This document shows positions 20,281 through 28,676 of a stretch of 64,000 bases of DNA, piece after piece. The DNA lies in contig NZ_JAQYUU010000001.1 in assembly GCF_028728205.1 (NCBI RefSeq), positions 1,353,318-1,417,317 of the forward strand. Reading direction: 5' to 3'. This stretch comes from Clostridium sp. 'White wine YQ' (GTDB taxonomy: Bacteria > Bacillota > Clostridia > Clostridiales > Clostridiaceae). The notes beneath the pieces were generated by a model. That model ran no database searches. It saw only the letters and a list, made by a program, of their open reading frames with translations, and was not told the origin of the DNA. Positions within the stretch are counted from its first letter, which is position 1. Every line of letters begins with the position of its first letter. Position numbers and translations under genes: made by a program.

Positions 20281-20387
20281 ATAGGGTTTTAAGTTCAACT
20301 ATTAACTTATTCGTGCCTGAAAATGGCCAGAAGCCACCATTTTCAAACAAGTATAAGTTAAGTTTCCTATCAAAAACCCTATATATA
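20281..20387. repeat. structured dispersed repeat, family A, copy 2
   Basis: Second copy of the element at 15453-15557. Outer arms TATAGGGTTTT/AAAACCCTATA, middle TTAACTTAT/ATAAGTTAA, inner TGAAAATGG/CCATTTTCA. Compared with copy 1, a T-A pair in the inner stem has become G-C, a paired change. It lies between the rplT terminator and the TrmH-family gene. Confidence 0.85.
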
Positions 20388-20392
20388 ACGCA

Positions 20393-20416
20393 AAAATGCG
20401 ACCTAAGCCGCATTTT
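20393..20416 (-). terminator. terminator after rplT
   Basis: AAAATGCG and CGCATTTT pair around an 8-base interior, 5 bases past the rplT stop. Ends the infC-rpmI-rplT transcript; on the minus strand the descending arm ends in T5. Confidence 0.75.
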
Positions 20417-20421
20417 ATATA

Positions 20422-20781
20422 TTATCCGTTAATTTGTTTTTTTGCTATTTCAACTAAATCTGCAAATGCTTTTGGATCATTAATAGCAATTTCAGATAAC
20501 ATTTTTCTATTTATATCAAGTCCAGCTAACTTAATTCCATTCATGAACTTTGAGTATGAAAGTCCATTTATTCTTGTAGCTGCATTTATTCTTGCTATCC
20601 AAAGACTTCTGTAGTCTCTTTTCTTTAACTTTCTTCCTACATAAGCATTTCTTAATGCTCTAATTACTGATTCATTAGCTGTTCTAAATAGTCTGCTTTT
20701 TCCACCGTAATATCCTTTTGCAAGTTTTAAAACTTTTTTATGATTCTTACGAGCGTTCACAGCTCTCTTAACTCTTGCCAT
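20422..20781 (-). CDS. rplT: 50S ribosomal protein bL20
   Basis: The 119-residue, Lys/Arg-rich protein is full-length bL20 ([39 protein letters not shown]). It is essential in early assembly of the 50S subunit, binding 23S rRNA domain I through its long N-terminal helix. In Firmicutes, excess L20 represses its own operon by binding the leader. AGGAGG precedes the ATG. Last gene of infC-rpmI-rplT, 27 bases after rpmI. Confidence 0.98.
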   Translation of the reverse strand: MARVKRAVNARKNHKKVLKLAKGYYGGKSRLFRTANESVIRALRNAYVGRKLKKRDYRSLWIARINAATRINGLSYSKFMNGIKLAGLDINRKMLSEIAINDPKAFADLVEIAKKQING

Positions 20782-20808
20782 ATTTTAAACCTCCTACGAT
20801 CTACTCTA

Positions 20809-21006
20809 TTATAGATATGGTAATAATTTCTTCATTACTTTTTCTTGTGCTGGTGATACATATGCTGTAGTTCTAAGATTTCTCTTTCTCTTTGAGCTTT
20901 TCTTTGTTAAGATATGGCTCTTGAAAGCTTTAGCTCTCTTTAATTTTCCTGTACCTGTCTTCTTAAATCTCTTTGCTGCACCTCTATGAGTTTTCATTTT
21001 TGGCAT
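20809..21006 (-). CDS. rpmI: 50S ribosomal protein bL35
   Basis: The 65-residue basic protein begins [20 protein letters not shown], the bL35 signature, and has the expected length. It is a small structural protein of the large subunit. AGGAGG lies upstream of the ATG, and it is 19 bases after infC in the conserved infC-rpmI-rplT operon. Confidence 0.98.
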   Translation of the reverse strand: MPKMKTHRGAAKRFKKTGTGKLKRAKAFKSHILTKKSSKRKRNLRTTAYVSPAQEKVMKKLLPYL

Positions 21007-21025
21007 GATAAAATCCTCCTCTCAG

Positions 21026-21538
21026 TTACACTTTCTTTGGAGCCAAAATCATTGTCATATTACGGCCCTCTAACTTAGCTGCTTTTTCTATCACACTAAC
21101 CTCTTCTAATTTTGAGAAGAAGTTATCTAGTATTTTTCTACCTACGTGTGAATAATCAGCTTCTCTTCCTCTAAATCTTACGGTAATCTTTACTTTATCT
21201 CCATCATCTAAGAACTTACGCGCATTATTTGCTTTAATATTAATGTCGTGTTCCTCAATTGTTGGACTCATTCTTACTTCTTTCAAATTAATAACGTTTT
21301 GCTTTTTCTTAGCTTCTTTTTCTTTTTTAGATTGTTCATAGATGTACTTTCCTAAGTCCATGATCTTACACACTGGTGGATTCGCAGTTGGTGAAATCAT
21401 AACTAAGTCTAAGTCCTTTTCCTCAGCAATCCTTAAAGCTTCCTTAGTAGATATTACTCCTAACTGTTCACCGTCATCAGCAATAACTCTAACTTCTTTT
21501 TCTCTAATTTCTTCATTAACAGCAAAATTCTTATTAAT
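21026..21538 (-). CDS. infC: translation initiation factor IF-3, AUU start
   Basis: 170 residues with both IF3 domains ([12 protein letters not shown]; a basic linker near residues 70-90; [20 protein letters not shown]). IF3 binds the 30S subunit and rejects poor start codons. No ATG, GTG or TTG is suitably placed: the frame's upstream ATG lies in the leader terminator and GTG overlaps the ribosome site. ATT at 21536-21538 follows GGAGG by 8 bases and opens [11 protein letters not shown], where IF3 proteins normally begin. AUU is the classical self-regulating infC start. It is translated as formyl-methionine. Confidence 0.93.
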   Translation of the reverse strand: MNKNFAVNEEIREKEVRVIADDGEQLGVISTKEALRIAEEKDLDLVMISPTANPPVCKIMDLGKYIYEQSKKEKEAKKKQNVINLKEVRMSPTIEEHDINIKANNARKFLDDGDKVKITVRFRGREADYSHVGRKILDNFFSKLEEVSVIEKAAKLEGRNMTMILAPKKV

Positions 21539-21569
21539 ATTGTTCACCTCCGATAAATATACCCATAAA

Positions 21570-21690
21570 AAACAATAAAAGGACGGCATACGCCGTCCTT
21601 AATTATCCAAATCAAAAAATTATATGGGATAACATAACCCTACTAGCAATGCTGTAAGGTGAGAAACGGCTGTTTCTTCTTTACTCAAAC
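21570..21690 (-). promoter_or_regulatory. L20-type autoregulatory leader with terminator
   Basis: About 120 bases of leader follow the promoter and include GAAACAGCCGTTTC and several paired segments. It ends in a perfect stem AAGGACGGC/GCCGTCCTT (21579-21600) followed by TTTTATTGTTTTTT on the minus strand. The placement before infC-rpmI-rplT matches the Firmicute L20 leader, in which L20 binding favours termination. Assigned by position and terminator, not by a full structure match. Confidence 0.75.
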
Positions 21691-21691
21691 T

Positions 21692-21720
21692 ATTATATTC
21701 TGATATCCCAATATTGTCAA
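21692..21720 (-). promoter_or_regulatory. consensus sigma-A promoter of infC-rpmI-rplT
   Basis: TTGACA (21715-21720), exactly 17 bases, TATAAT (21692-21697), read on the minus strand. A perfect consensus promoter, as expected for a ribosomal operon. Confidence 0.9.
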
Positions 21721-21727
21721 CACTTTT

Positions 21728-22621
21728 TTATTTTTTAATTTTCACTCTACTAGAAACACATGATTTGCAGCCTTCACAATATATAACTCTGCTCTCAAAT
21801 ACTTGCTCAATTGTTTCTAGAAACTCAGGATTTTGGCAAAATTCTCTTCTATGGATAATGATATTTTGTGGAGCATTAGTTATAAGACCACTAATAATAA
21901 CATCTTCCATATTTGTATTACTACCTAGTTTACACTCGCCAATTTCTTTTAGAAAATCTTCATATAAGTCTTTTCCACTTTCATCGATTATTCTATAAAT
22001 TCCTTCATCTTGAGCTATTAAATTTACCTCTTTAATTTTACTCTCTTGAATATCAACAAAATACTTAAGAAGCTTGATAAATTCTTTATATTCTTTTTCA
22101 ACTAAGTACTTCTCTACCACTTTGTCAATAATATCTTCTATATCTAACGCTAATTCCTTCATTCTGAAGGTTATAAATCCATTTATATTTATATCGTGAT
22201 TTTCTTCCATGCATATTTTAATCTTCTCAATTATATTATTTATTCTATTATAACAGTATATAGAATTTTCGTCCTTAATTATTTCTTCTCCGTTAAGAAT
22301 TTTCATTATTCTATCTTCAACTTCTAATATCTCATCATGCTTTAAAAAGAAAAAAGTATCATTTAAATATTCAAATAAAGCTTTGTTTTTATACGTATTT
22401 ATTACTAACTTATAAAGTATATTACTTATATATAATTGAATTAAATTTAATATCTTCTTATCTTCTTCTTCATCACAAAAAATCTTTATAAAATGAGTCT
22501 CTCCTTCAAGACTCTCTGAAACACCTAAATGGATATTTTTCTCTTTAAAAAGGGCTCTTATTTCTTGTATATCTTCTATGAAATTCACTTCACCATCATA
22601 TGCTAAAGAAAGAACAAGCAT
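21728..22621 (-). CDS. ytxC: YtxC-like putative sporulation protein
   Basis: The 297-residue protein resembles YtxC, found in spore-forming Firmicutes. It is largely helical and acidic, with no membrane segment. Two cysteines close to each other stand near the C-terminus (CEGCKSC), possibly a metal or disulfide site. The frame opens with GTG at 22630, but that overlaps the ribosome site GGGAG; the ATG at 22621 is 8 bases after it and is preferred. It is adjacent to infC, a neighbourhood where ytxC is often found in this group. Its molecular function is not known. Confidence 0.7.
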   Translation of the reverse strand: MLVLSLAYDGEVNFIEDIQEIRALFKEKNIHLGVSESLEGETHFIKIFCDEEEDKKILNLIQLYISNILYKLVINTYKNKALFEYLNDTFFFLKHDEILEVEDRIMKILNGEEIIKDENSIYCYNRINNIIEKIKICMEENHDININGFITFRMKELALDIEDIIDKVVEKYLVEKEYKEFIKLLKYFVDIQESKIKEVNLIAQDEGIYRIIDESGKDLYEDFLKEIGECKLGSNTNMEDVIISGLITNAPQNIIIHRREFCQNPEFLETIEQVFESRVIYCEGCKSCVSSRVKIKK

Positions 22622-22764
22622 TATATTCACTCCCTTCTTACCTATAGTATGTATTAATTTTCATAGCATATACAGAAATAAATTATCAATTATCGACAAT
22701 ACTATTGATTAAATCCTTATATGACATTATCCTTAAATTAAGAGATTTATTAGGATGTGAGATA

Positions 22765-23472
22765 ATGAATATAGCTTTTGTCGACTATAGAACTTCTGAT
22801 GAAGAAATGACTAACCTATCAAAATATGTAGATAATATAATAAGTGTTCCAAAATTTTCTAAATTGTATAGTGCTATTGATGGTCATCCAGATATTCAGC
22901 TTTCATTAACTAATTCAGAAGATTTTTCATTAATTGTTAATAAGGATATAGATTTAGCTTTTTTAGACCAATTAAATAACCTAGATATTAAATTCAAACT
23001 TTCTAATGGATTTATAGGTTCAGCGTACCCAGAAAATATTTCTTTAAATGCTATAGTTCTAAAAGACTATTTAATTCATAATCTAAAGTATACAGACTTT
23101 TCCTTATTAGATTTTTCAAAAGATAAAGTAAAAATAAATATAAAACAAGGATATGCTAAGTGCTCTACAGTAATCTTAAGAGAGAAAGCTTTAATTACCT
23201 CTGATAAAGGAATTTATAAAACTTTAATAAAATATGGTTTTGATATACTTCTATTAAATCCAGGTGATATTCTTCTTCCAGGTTTGAACTATGGATTCAT
23301 TGGGGGGGCGACTGGGCTATTATCTTCTAACAAACTTGGCATTTTCGGTGATTTATCTTATTATAATCAAGGGAATGAGGTTCTAAAATTCTTGAAAAAA
23401 TATGATATTGAACCTATAAGTCTCAGAAAAGGACCCTTAGTAGATCGTGGGTCTCTATTCACTTTATCTTAA
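22765..23472 (+). CDS. DUF6873-like protein (possible GME fold)
   Basis: The 235-residue protein starts at the ATG preceded by GGATGTGA; the frame opens 20 codons earlier without a ribosome site. The sequence (MNIAFVDYRTSDEEM, GHPDIQL, GLNYGFIGGATGLL near the C-terminus) resembles DUF6873, described as having the guanidino-group-modifying-enzyme fold of amidinotransferases and dimethylargininases. The His in GHPDI and the late glycine-rich segment would fit that fold, with Cys 132 (GYAKCSTV) as a further candidate residue, but I cannot confirm a catalytic triad. Soluble; no signal peptide. Substrate unknown. Stands alone between ytxC (divergent) and tRNA-Cys. Confidence 0.55.
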   Translation: MNIAFVDYRTSDEEMTNLSKYVDNIISVPKFSKLYSAIDGHPDIQLSLTNSEDFSLIVNKDIDLAFLDQLNNLDIKFKLSNGFIGSAYPENISLNAIVLKDYLIHNLKYTDFSLLDFSKDKVKINIKQGYAKCSTVILREKALITSDKGIYKTLIKYGFDILLLNPGDILLPGLNYGFIGGATGLLSSNKLGIFGDLSYYNQGNEVLKFLKKYDIEPISLRKGPLVDRGSLFTLS

Positions 23473-23549
23473 GCTATATTATTTTATGTATAAAGCTAAT
23501 ACATGTTGAATATAATTTTAAGTTGCAAAAAAAAATATATATTCCTTTA

Positions 23550-23578
23550 TTGACATTTATATTTCAAATCTCTAAAAT
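23550..23578 (+). promoter_or_regulatory. promoter of tRNA-Cys
   Basis: TTGACA (23550-23555), 17 bases, TAAAAT (23573-23578), ending 15 bases before the tRNA. Confidence 0.85.
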
Positions 23579-23593
23579 AGATTTATAAATTAT

Positions 23594-23667
<74 letters not shown>

Positions 23668-23706
23668 AACAGAAAAAGCAGAGTGAAAACTCTGCTTTTT
23701 CTGTTT
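23668..23706. terminator. bidirectional terminator for tRNA-Cys and hslO
   Basis: A 16-17-bp perfect stem (AACAGAAAAAGCAGAG with its complement) around TGAAAA starts immediately after the tRNA CCA end. It also lies just past the convergent hslO stop. Confidence 0.9.
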
Positions 23707-23716
23707 AAATAATTTT

Positions 23717-24607
23717 CTATTTGTCTTTCTTAACTTGCTTTAAAAGTTCTCCTACTTCTTCATTGGTAAACTTATAAGCTGTATTACAGAAATGACATAT
23801 TAACTCTTCTTCTTTACCTTCTTCGTAAATTTCAGTTAAATCTTTTTCTCCAATACTTAAAAATGCTCTTTCCATTCTTTCTCTTGAGCAGTTACACTTA
23901 TACTCTGGGTAAATAGTCTCATTTATTTTTAGGTCCATATCCTCAAATATGTATTTAATTATATCCTCTATACTCTTTCCTTGTGAAAGCATAGATGTTA
24001 GTTGAGGTATTTCTTCAAGTCTATAGGTTATTATATCAGCAATAAACTCATCTGCACCTGGCAACATTTGAATAATAAATCCGCCTGAAGCCTTAATTGA
24101 ATAATCTCTATCAACCAACACTCCTAACGCTACTGCTGAAGGGGTTTGTTCTGAAACAGTAAAATAATAGGAAAGATCTTCTGCAATTTCTCCAGAATGA
24201 ATCGGAACTTGTCCAACGTATGGATCCTTTAATCCAAGATCTTTAATAACTGTTAGACTACCATTTTTCCCTATAGCTCCTCCAACATCTAGTTTACCTA
24301 CTGAATTTAAAGGTGGGTTAACATATGGATTTCCAATAAATCCTTTAACTGTAGCGTCATTATATGCTGTAACAGTAACTCCTTTAGCTTCTCCTCCCCC
24401 CTTAATTTGCAATGTGATTACCTCTTTATCAGACTTTAGCATTGTACTCATAAGAGCAGCTCCAGTTAGCATTCTCCCTAGCGCAGATGCAGCAGTTGGT
24501 GTACAATCATGAATTCTTGCACCTTCTTGAACTAAATTTGTTGTCTGACCTGCAATTATTCTAACATAACCACCTTTTGCAGTGGCTTTAATGATTCTAT
24601 CTTCCAT
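23717..24607 (-). CDS. hslO: redox-regulated chaperone Hsp33
   Basis: The 296-residue protein is full-length Hsp33. The N-terminal substrate-binding domain includes [18 protein letters not shown], and the C-terminal redox switch has the zinc cysteines CNC (near residue 240) and CHFC (near 270). In reduced cells zinc keeps it inactive; oxidation with heat releases zinc and turns on its holdase activity. AGGAGGGA precedes the ATG. It is 12 bases downstream of a methyltransferase gene, so the two are probably cotranscribed. A role in oxygen stress fits an anaerobe. Confidence 0.96.
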   Translation of the reverse strand: MEDRIIKATAKGGYVRIIAGQTTNLVQEGARIHDCTPTAASALGRMLTGAALMSTMLKSDKEVITLQIKGGGEAKGVTVTAYNDATVKGFIGNPYVNPPLNSVGKLDVGGAIGKNGSLTVIKDLGLKDPYVGQVPIHSGEIAEDLSYYFTVSEQTPSAVALGVLVDRDYSIKASGGFIIQMLPGADEFIADIITYRLEEIPQLTSMLSQGKSIEDIIKYIFEDMDLKINETIYPEYKCNCSRERMERAFLSIGEKDLTEIYEEGKEEELICHFCNTAYKFTNEEVGELLKQVKKDK

Positions 24608-24619
24608 ATATAATCCCTC

Positions 24620-25357
24620 CTATTTTTTTAATATATACACAATTCTTTCTGATTTAGGTATAACTGAAGCTTCGGTGTAATCATCATGCTTGCCTAAAAT
24701 TTTGAATCCAATAGATGATATAGTATCCTCAAGCTCTTTTTCTTCATAAGCTCTTTCTCTGTGATATTCCTCAAATCTCCTATAATAGTTTCCCTCTTTA
24801 ACAAAAAAAGTAAGCTCCATTTCAACTATATCATCCTCTATATAATTTTCCCAAGAATAAAATATTTCATCAGTATTGTAATTAAAAATATTATTCCCCA
24901 ATACTTCTTTTATCTTATAACTAGAATTTATATCGAATATAAAAATTCCGTTATCCTCAAGATGATTATATACTCCATTAAAATAAAGTTTTAAATCTTC
25001 TGTAGACAGAATATAATTTGTAGAATCTAAAACGCAAGTTATTAGATTAAACTTTCTATTTAATTCAAGGTATCTCATATCTTGCAATACTACTTTAGCA
25101 TTACTTTTGTTTTTTCTTACTTTTTCTCCTGCTTCCATTAGCATTTCTTCTGATAAATCTACAAGGAAATTTTCTCTAAAATGTTTGCAGATATATTTTG
25201 CTACATTTCCTGTACCAGTTGCTAAATCTAAGTACTTATCATGATTAATATTATGTAACTTAGCAACTTTCATTATAAAATCTGATATTTTTTCATAGTC
25301 TATGTCCTCATATATTAAATTATCATATATATTGGATAAATTTTTATATTGACTCAT
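24620..25357 (-). CDS. class I SAM-dependent methyltransferase
   Basis: The 245-residue protein shows the Rossmann methyltransferase motif I (YLDLATGTGNVAKYI, about residues 41-55), the acidic residue in VDLSEEML, and VVLQDMRYL before LITCVLDSTNYIL. Similar proteins in Firmicutes are annotated only as class I methyltransferases (YqeM-like group), and the acceptor is unknown. GGGGGA stands 6 bases before the ATG. It lies between the spore-protein gene and hslO on the same strand. Confidence 0.78.
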   Translation of the reverse strand: MSQYKNLSNIYDNLIYEDIDYEKISDFIMKVAKLHNINHDKYLDLATGTGNVAKYICKHFRENFLVDLSEEMLMEAGEKVRKNKSNAKVVLQDMRYLELNRKFNLITCVLDSTNYILSTEDLKLYFNGVYNHLEDNGIFIFDINSSYKIKEVLGNNIFNYNTDEIFYSWENYIEDDIVEMELTFFVKEGNYYRRFEEYHRERAYEEKELEDTISSIGFKILGKHDDYTEASVIPKSERIVYILKK

Positions 25358-25419
25358 AATATGTCCCCCAAAGAAAATCTTACTAAATTATATTATAAAT
25401 TATAATATCATAAGTCAAC

Positions 25420-25671
25420 TTATTTTCTACCTAAAATTTCATCATTACTAGGAATTTTTAGCATCCTTTTTCTTTTTGTCATTATACCGCCAATTCTCCC
25501 TGTTTCTTCTGCTGTAAGTCCTGGCCAGCCAAATTCATCCACTTTATCTTTAAGTCCTAGTTCCTCAGCAATTTCATATTTGATTTTTTCTCTTAAAAGT
25601 TCTGCTTCAGTTAATTGTTTATTAGCTTTAATTTTAGACTTAATTATCTTTTTAAGTGGTGTTTTTGTCAT
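25420..25671 (-). CDS. alpha/beta-type small acid-soluble spore protein
   Basis: The 83-residue basic protein carries the alpha/beta SASP core: KYEIAEELG, which includes the region cut by the germination protease GPR, and LTAEETGRIGGIMTKRK near the C-terminus. These proteins coat spore DNA, shift it to an A-like form and protect it from UV and heat; they are degraded to amino acids at germination. The middle segment DKVDEFGWPG is typical of the divergent clostridial Ssp4-like group. GGGGGT precedes the ATG. Expression would be expected under sigma G in the forespore, but no matching promoter was identified. Confidence 0.85.
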   Translation of the reverse strand: MTKTPLKKIIKSKIKANKQLTEAELLREKIKYEIAEELGLKDKVDEFGWPGLTAEETGRIGGIMTKRKRMLKIPSNDEILGRK

Positions 25672-25760
25672 AATTTACCCCCTTAAAGTTATTTCATCTT
25701 CTATTCTGCTATTAAATTTTAAAAAATATACCTATATATGATATAAATTTTCTAAAAAAC

Positions 25761-25789
25761 TTGATATTTATACGACATTTCACTATAGT
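25761..25789 (+). promoter_or_regulatory. sigma-A-type promoter for asd
   Basis: TTGATA (25761-25766), 17 bases, TATAGT (25784-25789), about 50 bases upstream of the TTG start. Confidence 0.72.
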
Positions 25790-25798
25790 AAAGTTATG

Positions 25799-25814
25799 AT
25801 GATTTTAAAATCAT
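25799..25814. promoter_or_regulatory. 16-bp palindrome at the asd transcription start
   Basis: ATGATTTTAAAATCAT is a perfect palindrome centred about 17 bases after the -10 element, where a repressor dimer could block transcription. It could also be a weak 5' leader hairpin. No regulator is known from the sequence. Confidence 0.4.
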
Positions 25815-25840
25815 TTTATAATATTTAGGAGGGGATTATT

Positions 25841-26830
25841 TTGTATAACGTAGCAATAGTTGGGGCTACTGGAAACGTAGGTAGAAAATTCATAGAAATT
25901 CTTGAGGAGAGAAATTTTCCAGTAAAAGAACTTTATCTTTTTGCTTCTGAGAGAAGTGAAGGGAAAACTTTAAAGTTCAAAGGACAAGATATCCTTGTAG
26001 AGGCTACTGTAGAAAAAAATATAAAAGATAAGAAAATTGATTTTGCTCTTTTTTCTGCTGGAGGAGATACTTCAAAAACATTTGCTCCTATCTTTTCAAA
26101 ATACGGGGCTACAGTAATTGATAATTCAAGTGCTTGGAGAATGGATCCTGAAGTACCTTTAGTGGTACCTGAAGTAAATCCTGAAGATATTAATTGGCAT
26201 AAAGGAATTATAGCGAATCCAAATTGTTCAACAATTCAAGCTATGGTTGCTTTAAAACCAATTCACGATAAGTATGGTATTAAAAGAATTGTTTATTCAA
26301 CTTATCAAGCAGTTTCTGGGGCTGGTGTTCAAGGTATTAAAGATTTAGAGGATGGAATAAAAGGAGCTTCACCTAAAAAGTTCCCGTATCCAATAGCAGG
26401 AAATGTTATTCCTCAAATCGATGTATTTTTAGAAAATGGCTATACTAAAGAAGAAATTAAGATGATTGAGGAAACAAAAAAAATACTTCATAATCAAGAT
26501 TTAAAGATTACTGCTACTACTGTTAGAGTTCCAGTATTAAATTCTCATTCTGAGAGTATAAACTTAGAACTTATAAATGATTATAAAATAGAAGATATTT
26601 TTTCTCTTCTAAGCAACTCTACTGGCGTAGTTGTATATGATAATATCAAAGAAGATAAATACCCTACCCCACTTTTATTTAGTGGAAAAGATGAAGTATT
26701 TGTTGGTAGAATTAGACGAGACTTTTCCATAGATAATGGTTTAAATCTTTGGGTTGTTGGTGATAACATAAGAAAAGGTGCTGCTCTAAACGCTATACAA
26801 ATTGCTGAACTTATTATTTCAAAAAAATAA
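25841..26830 (+). CDS. asd: aspartate-semialdehyde dehydrogenase
   Basis: The 329-residue enzyme reduces aspartyl phosphate to aspartate semialdehyde with NADPH, the branch point to lysine/diaminopimelate, threonine and methionine. It shows the nucleotide-binding GATGNVGRKF at the N-terminus, the catalytic cysteine in NPNCST (Cys 129) and SGAGVQGI. The start codon is TTG, with AGGAGG 8 bases upstream. It is first in an asd-dapA-dapB series, with its own promoter. No lysine riboswitch is visible in the 160-base upstream region. Confidence 0.95.
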   Translation: MYNVAIVGATGNVGRKFIEILEERNFPVKELYLFASERSEGKTLKFKGQDILVEATVEKNIKDKKIDFALFSAGGDTSKTFAPIFSKYGATVIDNSSAWRMDPEVPLVVPEVNPEDINWHKGIIANPNCSTIQAMVALKPIHDKYGIKRIVYSTYQAVSGAGVQGIKDLEDGIKGASPKKFPYPIAGNVIPQIDVFLENGYTKEEIKMIEETKKILHNQDLKITATTVRVPVLNSHSESINLELINDYKIEDIFSLLSNSTGVVVYDNIKEDKYPTPLLFSGKDEVFVGRIRRDFSIDNGLNLWVVGDNIRKGAALNAIQIAELIISKK

Positions 26831-26839
26831 GAAACCATA

Positions 26840-26870
26840 AAGGGTAAAGGTATTAAATATTTTTACCCTT
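26840..26870 (+). terminator. weak terminator or attenuator between asd and dapA
   Basis: AAGGGTAAA and TTTACCCTT form a 9-bp stem, with CTTTATT after it. Likely partial termination after asd; dapA could have its own promoter in the remaining 75 bases, but none was clear. Confidence 0.55.
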
Positions 26871-26946
26871 CTTTATTGAAATATATTTATAATACATACA
26901 TAGGATAAAAGTCTTTCCTATGAATATGAATTTGGAGGTAAACCCC

Positions 26947-27828
26947 ATGTCTATTTTTACTGGTGCAGGCGTTGCTATAATAACCCCCTTTAATAATGAA
27001 GGCGTTAATTTTAATAAACTAGAAGAACTAATTGAATGGCAAATACAAGAAGGAACAGATGCTATTATTGTTTGTGGCACAACTGGTGAAGCTTCTACCA
27101 TGACGGAAGCAGAACGTAAGGCTACTATTTCATTTACTGTAGAAAAAGTGAATAAGCGCATTCCTGTAATTGCAGGTACTGGAACAAACAATACAAAAGC
27201 TTCCATTGAAATGAGTGTTTGGGCAGAAAGCATAGGAGTTGATGGTGTTTTAGTTATAAACCCTTACTATAATAAGACTTCAAAAAGAGGACTATTTGAA
27301 CATTTTAAAGCCATAAACGATTCTATCAATATACCAATCATAGTTTATAATGTTCCATCAAGAACTGGTATGAATATTACCCCTAAATCTTTAGAGGAAC
27401 TTACTAAGCTCAAAAATATTGTAGCAGTTAAAGAAGCTTCAGGTAATATAAGCCAAATTGCAGAAATTGCATCTAAATTAAGAGGAAAAATAGATATATA
27501 TTCAGGAAATGATGATCAAATACTCCCAGTATTATCTTTAGGTGGTAAAGGAGTAATATCTGTCTTATCAAATATTGCACCTTCTGTTGTTCACACAATG
27601 TGTAGTCGTTATTTTGATGGAGATTTACAAGGTGCCTTAGAATTACAATTAGATTATCTAACTCTTACAAATAATTTATTTATTGAAACAAATCCTATAC
27701 CTGTTAAAACAGCCTTAAATTTAATGGGTTATGAGGTTGGTAATCTAAGACTACCACTTTATGATATGGAAGAAGAAAACAAGAAAAAATTATTAGAATC
27801 TTTAAAAGAACATGGTCTTGTAAAGTAG
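26947..27828 (+). CDS. dapA: 4-hydroxy-tetrahydrodipicolinate synthase
   Basis: The 293-residue TIM-barrel enzyme condenses pyruvate with aspartate semialdehyde. Visible are [10 protein letters not shown], the proton-relay tyrosine (Tyr 134, [11 protein letters not shown]) and the Schiff-base lysine (Lys 162, AVKEASGN). An in-frame ATG lies at 26920, but GGAGGT stands 8 bases before the ATG at 26947, where family members start ([11 protein letters not shown]). It is followed 10 bases later by dapB. In spore formers the product also leads to dipicolinic acid. Confidence 0.96.
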   Translation: MSIFTGAGVAIITPFNNEGVNFNKLEELIEWQIQEGTDAIIVCGTTGEASTMTEAERKATISFTVEKVNKRIPVIAGTGTNNTKASIEMSVWAESIGVDGVLVINPYYNKTSKRGLFEHFKAINDSINIPIIVYNVPSRTGMNITPKSLEELTKLKNIVAVKEASGNISQIAEIASKLRGKIDIYSGNDDQILPVLSLGGKGVISVLSNIAPSVVHTMCSRYFDGDLQGALELQLDYLTLTNNLFIETNPIPVKTALNLMGYEVGNLRLPLYDMEEENKKKLLESLKEHGLVK

Positions 27829-27838
27829 GAGGACTATT

Positions 27839-28600
27839 ATGATAAAAATATTACTACATGGATGTTCAGGAAGAATGGGAAAAGTTATTACTGCTACAAG
27901 CGAAAACTTTCCCAATTTAGAAATTGTAGGTGGAATTGATAGGTATGCAGCTCCAGAACTTAAATACCCAGTTTTCTCATCTTTAGATGAATGTAATTTA
28001 GAATATGATGTTTTACTAGATTTTTCATCTGCTGCAGCTCTAAATAATTTGCTCAACTTTTCTGTAAAGAACAATAAACCAATTGTTATATGTTCAACAG
28101 GCTTTGATGAAGAAGCCTTAAAATTAATAAGTACTACATCAAAAACTATTCCAATATTCCGCTCAGCTAATATGAGTATAGGAATTAATTTAATAAATAA
28201 TATATTAAGAAAAGTAACTCCATTTTTATATGATAATTATGATATAGAAATTATTGAAAAACATCACAATCAAAAATTAGATTCTCCATCTGGTACAGCT
28301 GTATTATTAGCTGATACTATTAAGGATTCAATCAAGGAAGAGGCTCATTTTGTAAATGGCAGAGATGGACTTGCAAAAAGACAACATTCAGAGATTGGAA
28401 TTCATGCTGTAAGAGGTGGTGGTATTGTAGGAGATCATGAAGTTATTTTTGCAGGTACAGGAGAAGTTATAGAACTTACCCATAAAGCAATATCAAGAGA
28501 AGTATTTGCTGTTGGTGCTTTAAAAGCTTGTGAATATATGGCTGGCATCTCTTCACCTTCGCTTTATAATATGGATGATGTATTGAATCTTAATTTTTAA
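27839..28600 (+). CDS. dapB: 4-hydroxy-tetrahydrodipicolinate reductase
   Basis: The 253-residue enzyme follows dapA by 10 bases. It shows the dinucleotide-binding [10 protein letters not shown] and the active-site motif [15 protein letters not shown] (His 142 and 143, Lys 146). It reduces the DapA product to tetrahydrodipicolinate with NAD(P)H, supplying DapH encoded elsewhere in the window. AGGAGG precedes the ATG. A strong terminator follows at once. Confidence 0.96.
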   Translation: MIKILLHGCSGRMGKVITATSENFPNLEIVGGIDRYAAPELKYPVFSSLDECNLEYDVLLDFSSAAALNNLLNFSVKNNKPIVICSTGFDEEALKLISTTSKTIPIFRSANMSIGINLINNILRKVTPFLYDNYDIEIIEKHHNQKLDSPSGTAVLLADTIKDSIKEEAHFVNGRDGLAKRQHSEIGIHAVRGGGIVGDHEVIFAGTGEVIELTHKAISREVFAVGALKACEYMAGISSPSLYNMDDVLNLNF

Positions 28601-28628
28601 AAAGTACTGCTATATGCAGTACTTTTTT
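28600..28628 (+). terminator. terminator of asd-dapA-dapB
   Basis: AAAAGTACTGC and GCAGTACTTTT pair around TATAT, with a T6 run, starting at the dapB stop. Confidence 0.9.
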
Positions 28629-28644
28629 ATATATTACCAAAATA

Positions 28645-28669
28645 AAAAAGAGGCCAAAAGCCTCTTTTT
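28645..28669 (-). terminator. terminator of the opp operon
   Basis: AAAAAGAGGC and GCCTCTTTTT pair around CAAAA just past the oppA stop. On the minus strand the descending arm ends in T-rich sequence. The symmetric A and T flanks allow it to act on both strands. Confidence 0.88.
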
Positions 28670-28676
28670 ATTAATA

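Noticed and set aside
22705..22764. Upstream extension of the DUF6873-like gene to the ATG at 22705
   Set aside because: No ribosome site precedes it; GGATGTGA stands before the ATG at 22765, and the conserved part starts there.
25680..25840. Lysine riboswitch upstream of asd
   Set aside because: The upstream gap is about 160 bases and the leader itself only about 45, with none of the conserved L-box sequences; only a promoter and palindrome are visible.
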